A stretch of DNA of 64,000 nucleotides from Mycobacterium sp. E2479 (GTDB taxonomy: Bacteria; Actinomycetota; Actinomycetes; Mycobacteriales; Mycobacteriaceae), in contig NZ_LZJR01000086.1 of assembly GCF_001667925.1 (NCBI RefSeq), positions 1 through 64,000 of the forward strand. Reading direction: 5' to 3'. Made by a program: the position numbers and the translations under genes. Below the pieces are notes generated by a model. The model was given only the letters and a program-made list of their open reading frames with translations, was not told the DNA's origin and ran no database searches. Numbering within the stretch: position 1 is the first letter of the stretch; every line of letters begins with the position of its first letter. Positions 18,757 through 26,657 of this stretch are shown piece by piece.

Positions 18757-19781
18757 CGCGGTGTGCACCGCCCGCTGGGCTGGCCCAACAGTTTGACGAA
18801 GATCGGGTTGCCCCCTTTACCGTTCAGCTTGAGCAATACCTCGCAGAAGTAGAAGCCGAAATAGTCACCGTTGAGGCCCTGTCGGGCGAGTACCTGGTAG
18901 ATGTCCGGAAGGTCCGTCAGCAGTTTGTCGACGTATTCTTTGTCGGACAGCACCTGCCCTGACACCCGATCCGTCTCGTGCACAACATCTTTGATCGGCT
19001 GGCGGGACTGGGCGAGCAGATCGGTGATCGAGCCCGCCGCCGCATCGATGTAGGCAAGGCCGGTGGAGATGTCGTTCCTACGCTGTGCCAGCCCGTCCAC
19101 CAGCTGGGCCAGCTTGTCCACTCCATCAGAGAACTCATGGTCACGTGTGGCGAAGGTGTGCAGCACGGTGTTCAGGTTGGTGATCAGCTGGCCGATCAGC
19201 TCGCTGCGCCCGGCCAGGGTTGAGGTCAATATCGATGTTTGCGACAGCACCGAAGCCAGCGTTCCGCCCTGCCCCTGGAAGATCCGCAGCAGTTGACCGG
19301 ATAAGGCGTTGACCTGATCCGGGTCCAGCGCGCGGAACAACGGGCGGAAACCACCGATCAGCGCGTCGAGATCGAGCGCGGGCGACGTCCGTGCCAGCGG
19401 AATGGTCGCCCCGGGCAGCAGCCGGCGCGGCGACCCCGGGGTCTCCTCGAGCGCGAGGTAGCGATCGCCGATCAGATTCTCGTAGCGCACGACGGCCTTG
19501 GTGCCCTCGCTGAGGCGCACGCCCTTGTCCACCGCGAAGTCGACTGTGACCGTGCCGTCGCGATGCAGATCGAGATCGCCGACCTTGCCGACTTCCACCC
19601 CGGCGATGCGCACGAAGTTGCCGGACTTCAGGCCGGAGATGTTGGTGAAGATCGCGCGGTAGCCCGTGCGGTCCTCGAACCGCAGCTGACCGAACACCGC
19701 GATCAGCGCGAAGGTGAACAGCAGGCAGACCGCGGTGAAGACCCCGACCCGCAGGATGATGCTGGATAGCTTCCTTCTCAT
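18753..19781 (-). CDS. mceB: Mce-family protein MceB
   Basis: A 342-residue Mce subunit. The membrane helix is at about 8-28 and the MCE domain follows (NISGLKSGNFVRIAGVEVGKV, about 40-120). The C-terminus ends GQPSGRCTPR and is short compared with C, D and F. The ATG at 19781 overlaps the mceA stop by 4 nt, although the frame is open 27 codons upstream. Confidence 0.9.
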   Translation of the reverse strand: MRRKLSSIILRVGVFTAVCLLFTFALIAVFGQLRFEDRTGYRAIFTNISGLKSGNFVRIAGVEVGKVGDLDLHRDGTVTVDFAVDKGVRLSEGTKAVVRYENLIGDRYLALEETPGSPRRLLPGATIPLARTSPALDLDALIGGFRPLFRALDPDQVNALSGQLLRIFQGQGGTLASVLSQTSILTSTLAGRSELIGQLITNLNTVLHTFATRDHEFSDGVDKLAQLVDGLAQRRNDISTGLAYIDAAAGSITDLLAQSRQPIKDVVHETDRVSGQVLSDKEYVDKLLTDLPDIYQVLARQGLNGDYFGFYFCEVLLKLNGKGGNPIFVKLLGQPSGRCTPR

Positions 19782-21046
19782 GGCGGCGGCTGCCCCCCGC
19801 GCCAGAAGTAGCGTGGCGCTTCTGGAGGGTTCTTGGTAGTCGGAAACCAGTTGGCCCACCACGGATTACCCGCTGCCACGTTGGTGCGGATCTCGTTCGG
19901 GGCCGCCCCCCAGCCGGTATCGGTGACCAGCGCACGCACCGGGAAGTTCGCGCTGGGGTCGGGTAACGAACCGCAGCTGGGCTTGCCCCCCGGACCGCCG
20001 GTGGCGTTGACCTTGGGCAGGTGTTTCGGGAAGCGATATGGATCGTCGCCGAAAAGCAGTGCGGCGTCCAGGATCACGGAATAACCGTTGCCCCCCAGCG
20101 CGTCGCGACCACCGTGGTCGACGTACCACTGCGCCCCCTGGAAAAGGCATGTATAGGTCGGCGAGTATTTCTGCAGCAGCGCCATGGTCGGGTTGAGCAG
20201 GTTCATTGACCGCACGATGTTCGATTCGTTGCGGCCGATCACGTTGATGCCGGTCTGGCTGAAGCCGATCGCCGACAGCAATAGCGAATCCAGCGCGTGC
20301 TGGTCGTCTGTCATGGTGGCGCTGGTCGTCGTCGCCGAATCCAGGATGGACAGAATGTTCTGTGCGGCATCGGAATAGATGCCGGCGGTCTTGCCGAACA
20401 GCCGCCAGTCCCTGCCGACGGTATCCATGCGCGGGTTGACGGTGAGAAGCACGTTATTCGCGTCGCTGATCGCCTGCCCGATCCGATCGCCCTTACCGCG
20501 CACCGATTGTGCGAAGGCCGATAAGATCGAGTTCAGCTTTGCCGGGTCGAGCGCTTGGACTACCGACTGCAGATTCTCGAATACGGTGTTGACTTCGACG
20601 GTGACGTTGCGCGAGCGCAGCATCGCGCCGGGTTTCAGCGACGTGGCACTGGGATGATCCGGAACGATCAGATCGACATATTTGGAGCCGAACGCGGTGG
20701 TCGACTTGATCTCAGCCTCGAGGTTGCTGGGCAGATACTTGAAGGCGTCCGGTTGTATCTTCAGCTGCAGCCGGGCCGACTTCACGTCGGTGCCGATCGA
20801 AGCGACCTGGCCCACCTGGACCCCGCGCAGCTTGACCTTGGCGCCGTCTTCCATCACCAACCCGGCACGGTCCGACACCAGCGTGAGCGGCACGAAAGCC
20901 TGAAATTTGCCCGAGAACGAGGCCGCGGTCATGGCGATCAAACCGCCGATCAGGATGAACAGGGTGGGTGCCCACCAGATCGGGTCAATCTTGCTGTGGC
21001 GGGTCCTGTTTCGCTGGAATGCCCCGCCAGTCCGGTGATCACTCAT
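19778..21046 (-). CDS. mceA: Mce-family protein MceA
   Basis: A 422-residue first Mce subunit. It has an N-terminal membrane helix (about 26-46), an MCE domain (SDRAGLVMEDGAKVKLRGVQVG, about 57-140), then the Cholesterol_uptake/Mce1 C-terminal domain with the conserved YTCLFQGAQWYVDHGG segment. From memory the sequence resembles Mce3A of M. tuberculosis more than Mce1A or Mce4A, but the mce class cannot be settled here. It starts 4 bp after the yrbEB stop and is ATGA-coupled to mceB. Confidence 0.9.
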   Translation of the reverse strand: MSDHRTGGAFQRNRTRHSKIDPIWWAPTLFILIGGLIAMTAASFSGKFQAFVPLTLVSDRAGLVMEDGAKVKLRGVQVGQVASIGTDVKSARLQLKIQPDAFKYLPSNLEAEIKSTTAFGSKYVDLIVPDHPSATSLKPGAMLRSRNVTVEVNTVFENLQSVVQALDPAKLNSILSAFAQSVRGKGDRIGQAISDANNVLLTVNPRMDTVGRDWRLFGKTAGIYSDAAQNILSILDSATTTSATMTDDQHALDSLLLSAIGFSQTGINVIGRNESNIVRSMNLLNPTMALLQKYSPTYTCLFQGAQWYVDHGGRDALGGNGYSVILDAALLFGDDPYRFPKHLPKVNATGGPGGKPSCGSLPDPSANFPVRALVTDTGWGAAPNEIRTNVAAGNPWWANWFPTTKNPPEAPRYFWRGGQPPP

Positions 21047-21050
21047 CCGG

Positions 21051-21899
21051 TCATCCCGACAGGTTGAAGTTGCCGGACTGCCCGTAGACGGACAGTGAAA
21101 TCATCAGGCACACGAACGCCGTCACGATCATGGATGACCGTACCGACCGCCCGACCGCTTCCCCGACCCCCGCCGGACCACCCGTGGCGGTGAAACCGTA
21201 ATAGGTATGAACGACCATCACGCCGGCCGCCATGGTCAGCGCCGCCAAAAATGACCAGAACAGGTCGGTGGGCCGCAAAAAGGTTGCGAAGTAATGCTCG
21301 TAGACGCCTCGTGACTGTCCGTACACGTAGATCGTGAGGAACTTGGCAGCGATGAACGACATCAGAACCGCGACGGCGTAGAGCGGAATGACGACCAGGA
21401 TCCCGGCGATGATCCGGGTGGACGCCAGGTAGGTGACCGCGCGGATGCCCATGACTTCCAGCGCGTCGATCTCCTCGTTGATGCGCATCGCGCCCAGCTG
21501 CGCCGTCGCTCCGGCACCGATCGTGGCGGCCAGCGCCAGGCCGGCGGTGCAGGGTGCGATCATCCGGACGTTCAAAAACGCCGAAAGGAATCCCGTCAGC
21601 GCTTCGACGCCGATGTTGGACAGCGTGTCGTATCCTTGCACCGCGACGAGGGCGCCGGTGGTCAGCGTGAGAAAGCCGATGATCCCGACCGTGCCTCCGA
21701 TGACGGCCAACGCGCCTGTGCCCATACCCATCTCGGCGATCAGCCGCAGCAGTTCCCCCGGGTAACGCCGTATCGCATCGACGGTGGCCGTCAGGGATTG
21801 GCCGTAGAACACGGTCTGCTCGCCCAGCTTGCGGGTGGAATCCGTCAGCCGGGGGCCAAGGGTGACGAACCACGACGGCTCGCGCGCGGCATCGGTCAT
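21051..21899 (-). CDS. yrbEB: YrbE/MlaE-family permease, second copy (YrbEB)
   Basis: A 282-residue inner-membrane permease of the Mce ABC importer. It shows the MlaE/YrbE pattern of about five or six membrane helices, the cytoplasmic coupling segment INEEIDALEVMGI (about 140) and GGPAGVGEAVGRSV near the C-terminus. The ATG at 21899 overlaps the yrbEA stop by ATGA. The partner ATPase (MceG) is normally encoded elsewhere and none is present here. Confidence 0.92.
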   Translation of the reverse strand: MTDAAREPSWFVTLGPRLTDSTRKLGEQTVFYGQSLTATVDAIRRYPGELLRLIAEMGMGTGALAVIGGTVGIIGFLTLTTGALVAVQGYDTLSNIGVEALTGFLSAFLNVRMIAPCTAGLALAATIGAGATAQLGAMRINEEIDALEVMGIRAVTYLASTRIIAGILVVIPLYAVAVLMSFIAAKFLTIYVYGQSRGVYEHYFATFLRPTDLFWSFLAALTMAAGVMVVHTYYGFTATGGPAGVGEAVGRSVRSSMIVTAFVCLMISLSVYGQSGNFNLSG

Positions 21900-22711
21900 T
21901 TGGCCGTCACCTTCACCCCCAGCGCGGTGGTCAGGATGTTGATGAAGAACAGGGCCATGAACGAGAAGACCACGGTCTCGTTCACCGCGTTGCCGACGCC
22001 GGTCGGGCCACCGCCCACCGACAAGCCCTTGTAGCAGGCGATCAGGCCGGCCGACAGCCCGAACAGGGTCGCCTTGATCAGCGAGATCACCACCTGCGGC
22101 AGCCCCGTGACCAACGTCATTCCGGCGATGAACGCACCGGGTGTGACGTGCTGGACGAATACCACGAAGATGTAGCTGCCGGTCAGCCCGGTCACCGCCA
22201 CGACGGAGTACAGCAGGACGGCGACGAACGTCGCGGCGATGATGCGCGGAACCACCAGCGCCTGAACCGGATTGACGCCGATCACCTTCATCGCGTCGAT
22301 TTCCTCGCGGATGGTGCGCGCACCCAGATCCGCGCACATGGCCGTCGACCCGGCACCGGAGACGACCATCGCCGTGACAACCGGTCCGACCTGGGTCACC
22401 GAGGCCAGCCCCGCACCGGCACCCGAGAGATCACCCGCGCCGATCTCGACGAGCAAAATGTTGAGGACGAACACGATGAGCACCGTGTACGGAATCGACA
22501 ACATGATGGTCGGAAAAATGGAAACCCGGGCGACAAACCAAATCTGCTCGAGAACTTCCCGCCACGCCCAGGGCCCGCGCACCGCCGCAACCAACGCCTC
22601 GGCGCTGAGCAGAAAGAACTGGCCCAGCGCGTTCATGGGCCGCGCGAGGGTCGCCGCGGTCACGCTGCCTGTCCAACTCAACGGCGGTCTTTGACTCAAC
22701 CCGACCCCCAT
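21896..22711 (-). CDS. yrbEA: YrbE/MlaE-family permease, first copy (YrbEA)
   Basis: A 271-residue permease and the first gene of the mce operon. It has five or six membrane helices, the coupling motif IREEIDAMKVIGVNP and the C-terminal GGGPTGVGNAVNETVV. The ATG at 22711 (protein start MGVGLSQRPPLSW) is chosen. It is directly preceded on the coding strand by TTACGAAC, with no Shine-Dalgarno, so this start is moderately sure; a methionine 25 residues in (MNALGQF) is the alternative. Confidence 0.85.
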   Translation of the reverse strand: MGVGLSQRPPLSWTGSVTAATLARPMNALGQFFLLSAEALVAAVRGPWAWREVLEQIWFVARVSIFPTIMLSIPYTVLIVFVLNILLVEIGAGDLSGAGAGLASVTQVGPVVTAMVVSGAGSTAMCADLGARTIREEIDAMKVIGVNPVQALVVPRIIAATFVAVLLYSVVAVTGLTGSYIFVVFVQHVTPGAFIAGMTLVTGLPQVVISLIKATLFGLSAGLIACYKGLSVGGGPTGVGNAVNETVVFSFMALFFINILTTALGVKVTAK

Positions 22712-22739
22712 GTTCGTAACAGCGTTTATACGTTCGTAA
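22712..22739 (-). promoter_or_regulatory. Direct repeat TTACGAAC in the mce promoter
   Basis: On the coding strand the octamer TTACGAAC occurs twice (22739-22732 and 22719-22712), exactly 20 bp apart, separated by an A/T-containing segment with TATAAA. Two sites two helical turns apart next to the start codon suggest a regulator-binding site for the mce operon, for example of TetR type. The regulator is not encoded nearby. Confidence 0.45.
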
Positions 22740-23274
22740 TTCGCTGGCCCTAAAGCAAACAGCACTGTTCACATGCGCCGCGTCTGTTTGAGCGCACTAG
22801 ATGAGGGAATGTACGGGCAAAACAATGCCCGGCGTTAGGTTTGCGATCAACAAGAAGAAATGTGGGCGGCGTCCGTTGATGCTCAGCCAGACTTTCTATC
22901 GCCCAGAGCGATCGGCCAGGCAGTTCGCCTGCGAGATCAGTTGGTGCCGGGCCGGCCCCGCGGCCCGCGCAGTGGCGGCCGGCAGACGGACCGATGCCCG
23001 ACCGGTGGCGCCCGCAGGCGGTGGGGCCGCCATTCAGAAGAATCGGGGTACCCACCCGAAAAACTGCGCGAAGCAGCGCTTTTACATGCAGCACAGCATG
23101 CGCCGCATGCGCGGCCTTCCGTCCCCTCCGAAACCAGATGAGCACCCACGGCCACCGTCCCGTTCGGCTGTCGTCGCCGATCGCCACGGTTCGGGTAAGT
23201 CCGCTTCGATGCAAGGGTTTGCTTCAGTCTGACCGTAATGGCGCTACCACGAATGAAGAATTGACGGTTCTGGA
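22740..23274. other. Intergenic region between mce operon and sulfotransferase
   Basis: About 535 bp between divergent genes. Open frames exist on both strands but none has family similarity, a ribosome-binding site or plausible composition. Apart from promoter elements at both ends I see nothing definable. A regulator gene, common beside mce operons, is absent. Confidence 0.4.
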
Positions 23275-23280
23275 TAGACT
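23275..23280 (+). promoter_or_regulatory. Leaderless -10 element of the Stf0 gene
   Basis: TAGACT fits TANNNT and lies 6 nt before the GTG at 23287. This is the spacing of a leaderless mycobacterial transcript, and it supports the GTG as the true start. Confidence 0.6.
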
Positions 23281-23286
23281 CTGCCG

Positions 23287-24090
23287 GTGACAAGTGGGCC
23301 GTCGTCATATCTGGTGTTGGCGTCGCAGCGCAGCGGCAGCACGCTGCTGGTCGAGTCGCTGCGCGCCACCGGCGTGGCCGGCGAGCCTCAGGAGTTTTTC
23401 CAATACCTCCCGACCACCAGCCAGTCGCCCCAGCCTCGGGAGTGGTTCGCCGGCGTCGACGACGAGTCGATCCTGGGCCTGCTCGACCCGCTGGACGTCG
23501 GGACACCGGACCTGGCGCCACCCGAGATCTGGCGTTCCTACATTCGTACGGTCGGACGCACGCCGAACGGGGTGTGGGGCGGCAAGCTGATGTGGAACCA
23601 GACGCCACTGCTGTTGGACCGTGCCAAAAACCTGCCCGACCGAAGTGGCGAGCGCCTGCTGGCGGCGATCACCGATGTCGTGGGCGAGCAGCCGCTGCTG
23701 ATTCACGTCTACCGGCCCGATGTGATTTCCCAGGCGGTGTCGTTTTGGCGAGCGGTGCAGACTCGGGTCTGGCGAGGCAGGCCCGATCCGGTTCGCGACG
23801 CGCGCGCCACCTATCACGCCGGGGCGATCGCCCACGTAGTCAGCATGCTGCGCGCGCAAGAAGAGGGGTGGCGGAACTGGTTCGCCGAAGAAGACATCAA
23901 GCCCATGGACATCTCGTATCCGGTGTTGTGGCGCAACCTGACTCAGGTGGTGGGATCCATTCTCGAGGCCCTGGGGCTGGACCCGCAGCTGGCGCCCGAG
24001 CCGGTGCTGGAACGCCAGGCCGACCAGCGCTCCGACGAATGGGTGGACCGCTACCGCGTTGACGCCGAGAAGTACGGCCTGCCAACCTGA
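23287..24090 (+). CDS. Stf0-family sulfotransferase
   Basis: A 267-residue PAPS-dependent sulfotransferase of the Stf0 family, whose M. tuberculosis member sulfates trehalose at the 2-position at the start of sulfolipid synthesis. The 5'-phosphosulfate loop [13 protein letters not shown] (about residues 13-25) and the substrate segment [12 protein letters not shown] are clear, as are GGKLMWNQ and [17 protein letters not shown]. The GTG start is supported by a -10 box 6 nt upstream. No sulfolipid genes adjoin it, so the acceptor may be trehalose or another sugar or lipid. It lies upstream of the cysteine synthesis genes but is separated from them by a 455-bp gap and the uORF promoter. Confidence 0.88.
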   Translation: MTSGPSSYLVLASQRSGSTLLVESLRATGVAGEPQEFFQYLPTTSQSPQPREWFAGVDDESILGLLDPLDVGTPDLAPPEIWRSYIRTVGRTPNGVWGGKLMWNQTPLLLDRAKNLPDRSGERLLAAITDVVGEQPLLIHVYRPDVISQAVSFWRAVQTRVWRGRPDPVRDARATYHAGAIAHVVSMLRAQEEGWRNWFAEEDIKPMDISYPVLWRNLTQVVGSILEALGLDPQLAPEPVLERQADQRSDEWVDRYRVDAEKYGLPT

Positions 24091-24506
24091 TATACCGTGG
24101 TCGCTACCGTCGCGCTCGGCATCGTGTTGCTGACACCACCCGTATTCGGTTGGAGCGCACGACTCTAGGGTTCAGCACACCAACCGCGTCTTGCTATTCG
24201 CCCGGCTGGGCGGGCACTCGAATCTCAGTGCCCGGCGCGGCCGGCGCTCGGCACGGCGGCAGGCCTTACTCACCTCGAGCGGCTTGCGTCCGGCCTGGAC
24301 AACCGACGACACGCCGGCTTTCCCTCGGCGGCACGCGCCCCCGGCGCACCCGCTTGGTCGGTGTGCCCCTTATTGCGACCGCCCCGCGTGACGCCGGCAA
24401 GCAGGTGGACGAGCTTTGTCCCACCGCAAGGGGGCCCGCTCGTTGAGCGGAGTAAGGAGTAAGTCCTGGCCAGAAGGCTGACGCCGGGCTGAGCCGAACG
24501 ACCGAC
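24091..24506. other. Intergenic region without recognised gene
   Basis: About 415 bp between the sulfotransferase stop and the uORF promoter region. I see no family-like frame. It may hold the sulfotransferase terminator and upstream regulatory sites for the cysteine operon, but none could be assigned. Confidence 0.4.
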
Positions 24507-24539
24507 CACGTCCGATGGCTCACGTCCGATGGCTATAGT
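24507..24539 (+). promoter_or_regulatory. Promoter of the cysteine operon with 14-bp tandem repeat
   Basis: CACGTCCGATGGCT occurs twice in perfect tandem (24507-24520 and 24521-24534). The second copy runs directly into a -10 hexamer, TATAGT (24534-24539), which is 6 nt from the ATG of the poly-cysteine uORF. The repeat spans the -35 region and could be a doubled activator site; a slipped-strand duplication with no function is also possible. Confidence 0.6.
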
Positions 24540-24545
24540 GGTGAC

Positions 24546-24629
24546 ATGCAACACCGCGTACAGCCGCGCTTTGTCCCGCCGCGCCGCCTCGCCGTGGACT
24601 GTTGTTGCTGTTGCTGTTGTTGTTGTTGA
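24546..24629 (+). CDS. Leaderless uORF ending in nine cysteine codons (cysteine attenuator)
   Basis: A 27-residue reading frame, too short for usual gene calls. After 18 residues (MQHRVQPRFVPPRRLAVD) come nine consecutive Cys codons, seven TGT and two TGC, and then TGA. The ATG follows the -10 box TATAGT by 6 nt, so the transcript is predicted to begin at the ATG. Poly-cysteine leaderless uORFs of this kind have been described in mycobacteria upstream of sulfur and cysteine genes, where ribosome behaviour on the Cys codons tunes expression of the downstream operon to cysteine supply. Here the downstream genes are cysK and cysE, a direct match of sensor and pathway. The peptide itself probably has no other role. 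Confidence 0.88.
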   Translation: MQHRVQPRFVPPRRLAVDCCCCCCCCC

Positions 24630-24819
24630 TTCCCGGGCTCTTGGCGCCGCGAAACGGTCAGCGATCTGCACGGACGCCTGCTCACCAGGGATGGCGCTGG
24701 ATGATGGGGCGCAACGCCGGACCCCGGTCGCGCTGGCCATCCCCACGGAGATGAACATAGAGTTCGGTATTAGCTGGCAGGCCGAGGCCTGGTCCTACGT
24801 CGTTGGAGACAATAGGTAG
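24630..24819 (+). promoter_or_regulatory. Leader between uORF and cysK, with a possible second small ORF
   Basis: This 190-nt transcribed leader links the uORF to cysK. It contains short GC-rich inverted repeats around 24707-24727 that could form alternative hairpins. A small frame, ATG at 24751 to TAG at 24817-24819 (22 residues beginning MNIEFGISW), ends directly against the cysK ATG at 24820, so terminating ribosomes could restart there. GGAG at about 24804-24807 may serve as the cysK Shine-Dalgarno. The exact attenuator structure cannot be derived by eye. Confidence 0.5.
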
Positions 24820-25752
24820 ATGAGCATCGCGGAGAACGTCACGGAATTGATCGGTAACACCCCGCTGGTCCGGCTCAACCGGGTCACCGAAGGTGCGGTC
24901 GCCGACGTCGTCGCCAAGCTGGAATTCTTCAACCCAGGCAACAGTGTCAAGGACCGCATCGGAGTCGCGATGATCGACGCGGCCGAGCAGGCGGGCTTGA
25001 TCAAACCTGACACCATCATTCTCGAGCCCACGAGCGGCAACACCGGCATCGCCCTGGCGTTGGTGGCCGCGGCCCGTGGGTACCGTTGCGTGCTGACGAT
25101 GCCCGAGACCATGAGCGTGGAAAGACGAATGTTGTTGCGCGCCTTGGGCGCCGAGATTGTGTTGACGCCGGGCTCCGAAGGCATGCCGGGTGCTATCGCC
25201 AAGGCTGAGGAACTGGCCAAAAGCGACGACCGGTATTTCGTGCCACAGCAATTCGAGAACAAGGCGAACCCCGCGATCCACCGCGCCACTACCGCGGAGG
25301 AAGTGTGGCGCGACACCGACGGCAAAGTCGATATCTTCGTCGCCGGCGTCGGCACCGGCGGCACCATCACCGGTGTGGCGCAGGTGATCAAGGAACGCAA
25401 ACCCTCAACACAATTCGTCGCAGTGGAGCCGGCCGGGTCGCCGGTGTTGTCCGGCGGGCAGAAAGGGCCGCACCCCATCCAGGGCCTCGGCGCCGGGTTC
25501 GTCCCGCCCGTGCTCGCGATGGATCTGGTCGACGAGGTGATCGCCGTCGGCAACGAGGAGTCCATCACCTTGGCCCGGCGATTGGCCGCAGAAGAGGGGC
25601 TGTTGGTCGGCATCTCTTCGGGCGCGGCGGTGGTGGCCGCGCTGCAGGTGGCTCGCCGGCCCGAGAATGCAGGAAAGCTTGTCGTCGTGGTCCTACCCGA
25701 CTTCGGCGAGCGGTACCTCAGCACGCCATTGTTCGCCGACCTGGCCGATTAG
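24820..25752 (+). CDS. cysK: Cysteine synthase A (O-acetylserine sulfhydrylase)
   Basis: A 310-residue PLP enzyme that makes cysteine from O-acetylserine and sulfide. The PLP lysine lies in [11 protein letters not shown] (about residue 44), the substrate loop is [12 protein letters not shown] (about 68-79), the PLP-phosphate loop is [10 protein letters not shown] (about 178), and [10 protein letters not shown] is near 265. It is the orthologue of CysK1 (Rv2334), whose C-terminal-tail partner CysE follows with a 2-bp gap. Expression is expected to respond to cysteine through the poly-Cys uORF. Confidence 0.97.
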   Translation: MSIAENVTELIGNTPLVRLNRVTEGAVADVVAKLEFFNPGNSVKDRIGVAMIDAAEQAGLIKPDTIILEPTSGNTGIALALVAAARGYRCVLTMPETMSVERRMLLRALGAEIVLTPGSEGMPGAIAKAEELAKSDDRYFVPQQFENKANPAIHRATTAEEVWRDTDGKVDIFVAGVGTGGTITGVAQVIKERKPSTQFVAVEPAGSPVLSGGQKGPHPIQGLGAGFVPPVLAMDLVDEVIAVGNEESITLARRLAAEEGLLVGISSGAAVVAALQVARRPENAGKLVVVVLPDFGERYLSTPLFADLAD

Positions 25753-25754
25753 CC

Positions 25755-26438
25755 GTGCTCGAAGCCATCCGACGTGACATCCGAGCGGCCAGGGAGCGCG
25801 ATCCGGCCGTTCCGACCACGCTGCAGGTGATCTTTGCCTATCCAGGCGTGCACGCCATCTGGTGCCACCGCATCAACCACTGGCTGTGGCAGCGCGGCGC
25901 AAAGCTGGCCGCGCGCATCACCGCCGAAATCACCCGGATTCTGACCGGCGTCGAGATTCATCCAGGTGCCGTCTTGGGGCCCGGTCTTTTCATCGACCAC
26001 GCGACCGGCGTGGTGATCGGTGAGACCGCCGAGGTGGGCGAGGACGTGACGCTCTACCACGGCGTCACCCTCGGGGGCAGCGGCAGGGACACCGGCAAAC
26101 GACACCCCACCATCGGTGATCGGGTGACCATCGGGGCGGGAGCGAAGATTCTGGGCGCGATCAAAGTCGGTGACGACAGCCGCATCGGCGCCAACGCCGT
26201 GGTGGTCAAAGAGGTTCCGTCGAGTTCGGTGGTCGTCGGGGTGCCCGGGCAGGTCATCAGCCGCAGCCGTCCAGGCAGTCCGGACGACTGGATGATGCCC
26301 GACCTCGTCGGCGTCAGCCTGCAGTCGCTGCTGACCCGGGTGACCAGACTCGAAGCTCATGCGGACGGTGCTCAAACCAATCACGTCATCAGGCCGCCTG
26401 AAGCCGGTGTCTGGCACGGCGAGGATTTCTCCATCTGA
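25755..26438 (+). CDS. cysE: Serine O-acetyltransferase
   Basis: A 227-residue enzyme that acetylates L-serine with acetyl-CoA to supply O-acetylserine to CysK. It has an N-terminal helical part with [13 protein letters not shown], then left-handed beta-helix hexapeptide repeats ([31 protein letters not shown], with the catalytic His in the DHATG region). The C-terminal tail ends in DFSI; the terminal Ile can insert into the CysK active site to form the cysteine synthase complex. The GTG at 25755 lies 2 nt after the cysK stop, so the two are translationally coupled. Confidence 0.95.
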   Translation: MLEAIRRDIRAARERDPAVPTTLQVIFAYPGVHAIWCHRINHWLWQRGAKLAARITAEITRILTGVEIHPGAVLGPGLFIDHATGVVIGETAEVGEDVTLYHGVTLGGSGRDTGKRHPTIGDRVTIGAGAKILGAIKVGDDSRIGANAVVVKEVPSSSVVVGVPGQVISRSRPGSPDDWMMPDLVGVSLQSLLTRVTRLEAHADGAQTNHVIRPPEAGVWHGEDFSI

Positions 26439-26657
26439 CCACAGATGTGAAAGATCGTGGAGCCCAGCTGAACACACGCTGATCGTCGGTATTCGCCACC
26501 CTGCACCGAACCCTGTGTACCGCGTTCCACGGGCTTGAGCTCGGCGAAGTATTACTCATCCTGAACATAACCCGGGCATGGAATGCATTGCCGCCCGCGG
26601 CGTTGCACAGTGAGTTATGACCACGACGCATGACCGCGCCAGCCTCGAGGACCGCTC

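Noticed and set aside
22801..23232. A 143-codon plus-strand frame in the mce-stf0 gap
   Set aside because: No family similarity, no Shine-Dalgarno, and a biased Arg/Ala/Pro composition; the region is treated as non-coding.
24600..24629. The TGT/TGC run as a simple trinucleotide microsatellite
   Set aside because: It is in frame with a leaderless ATG, is ended by TGA and lies upstream of cysK, which fits a poly-Cys attenuator much better than random repeat expansion.
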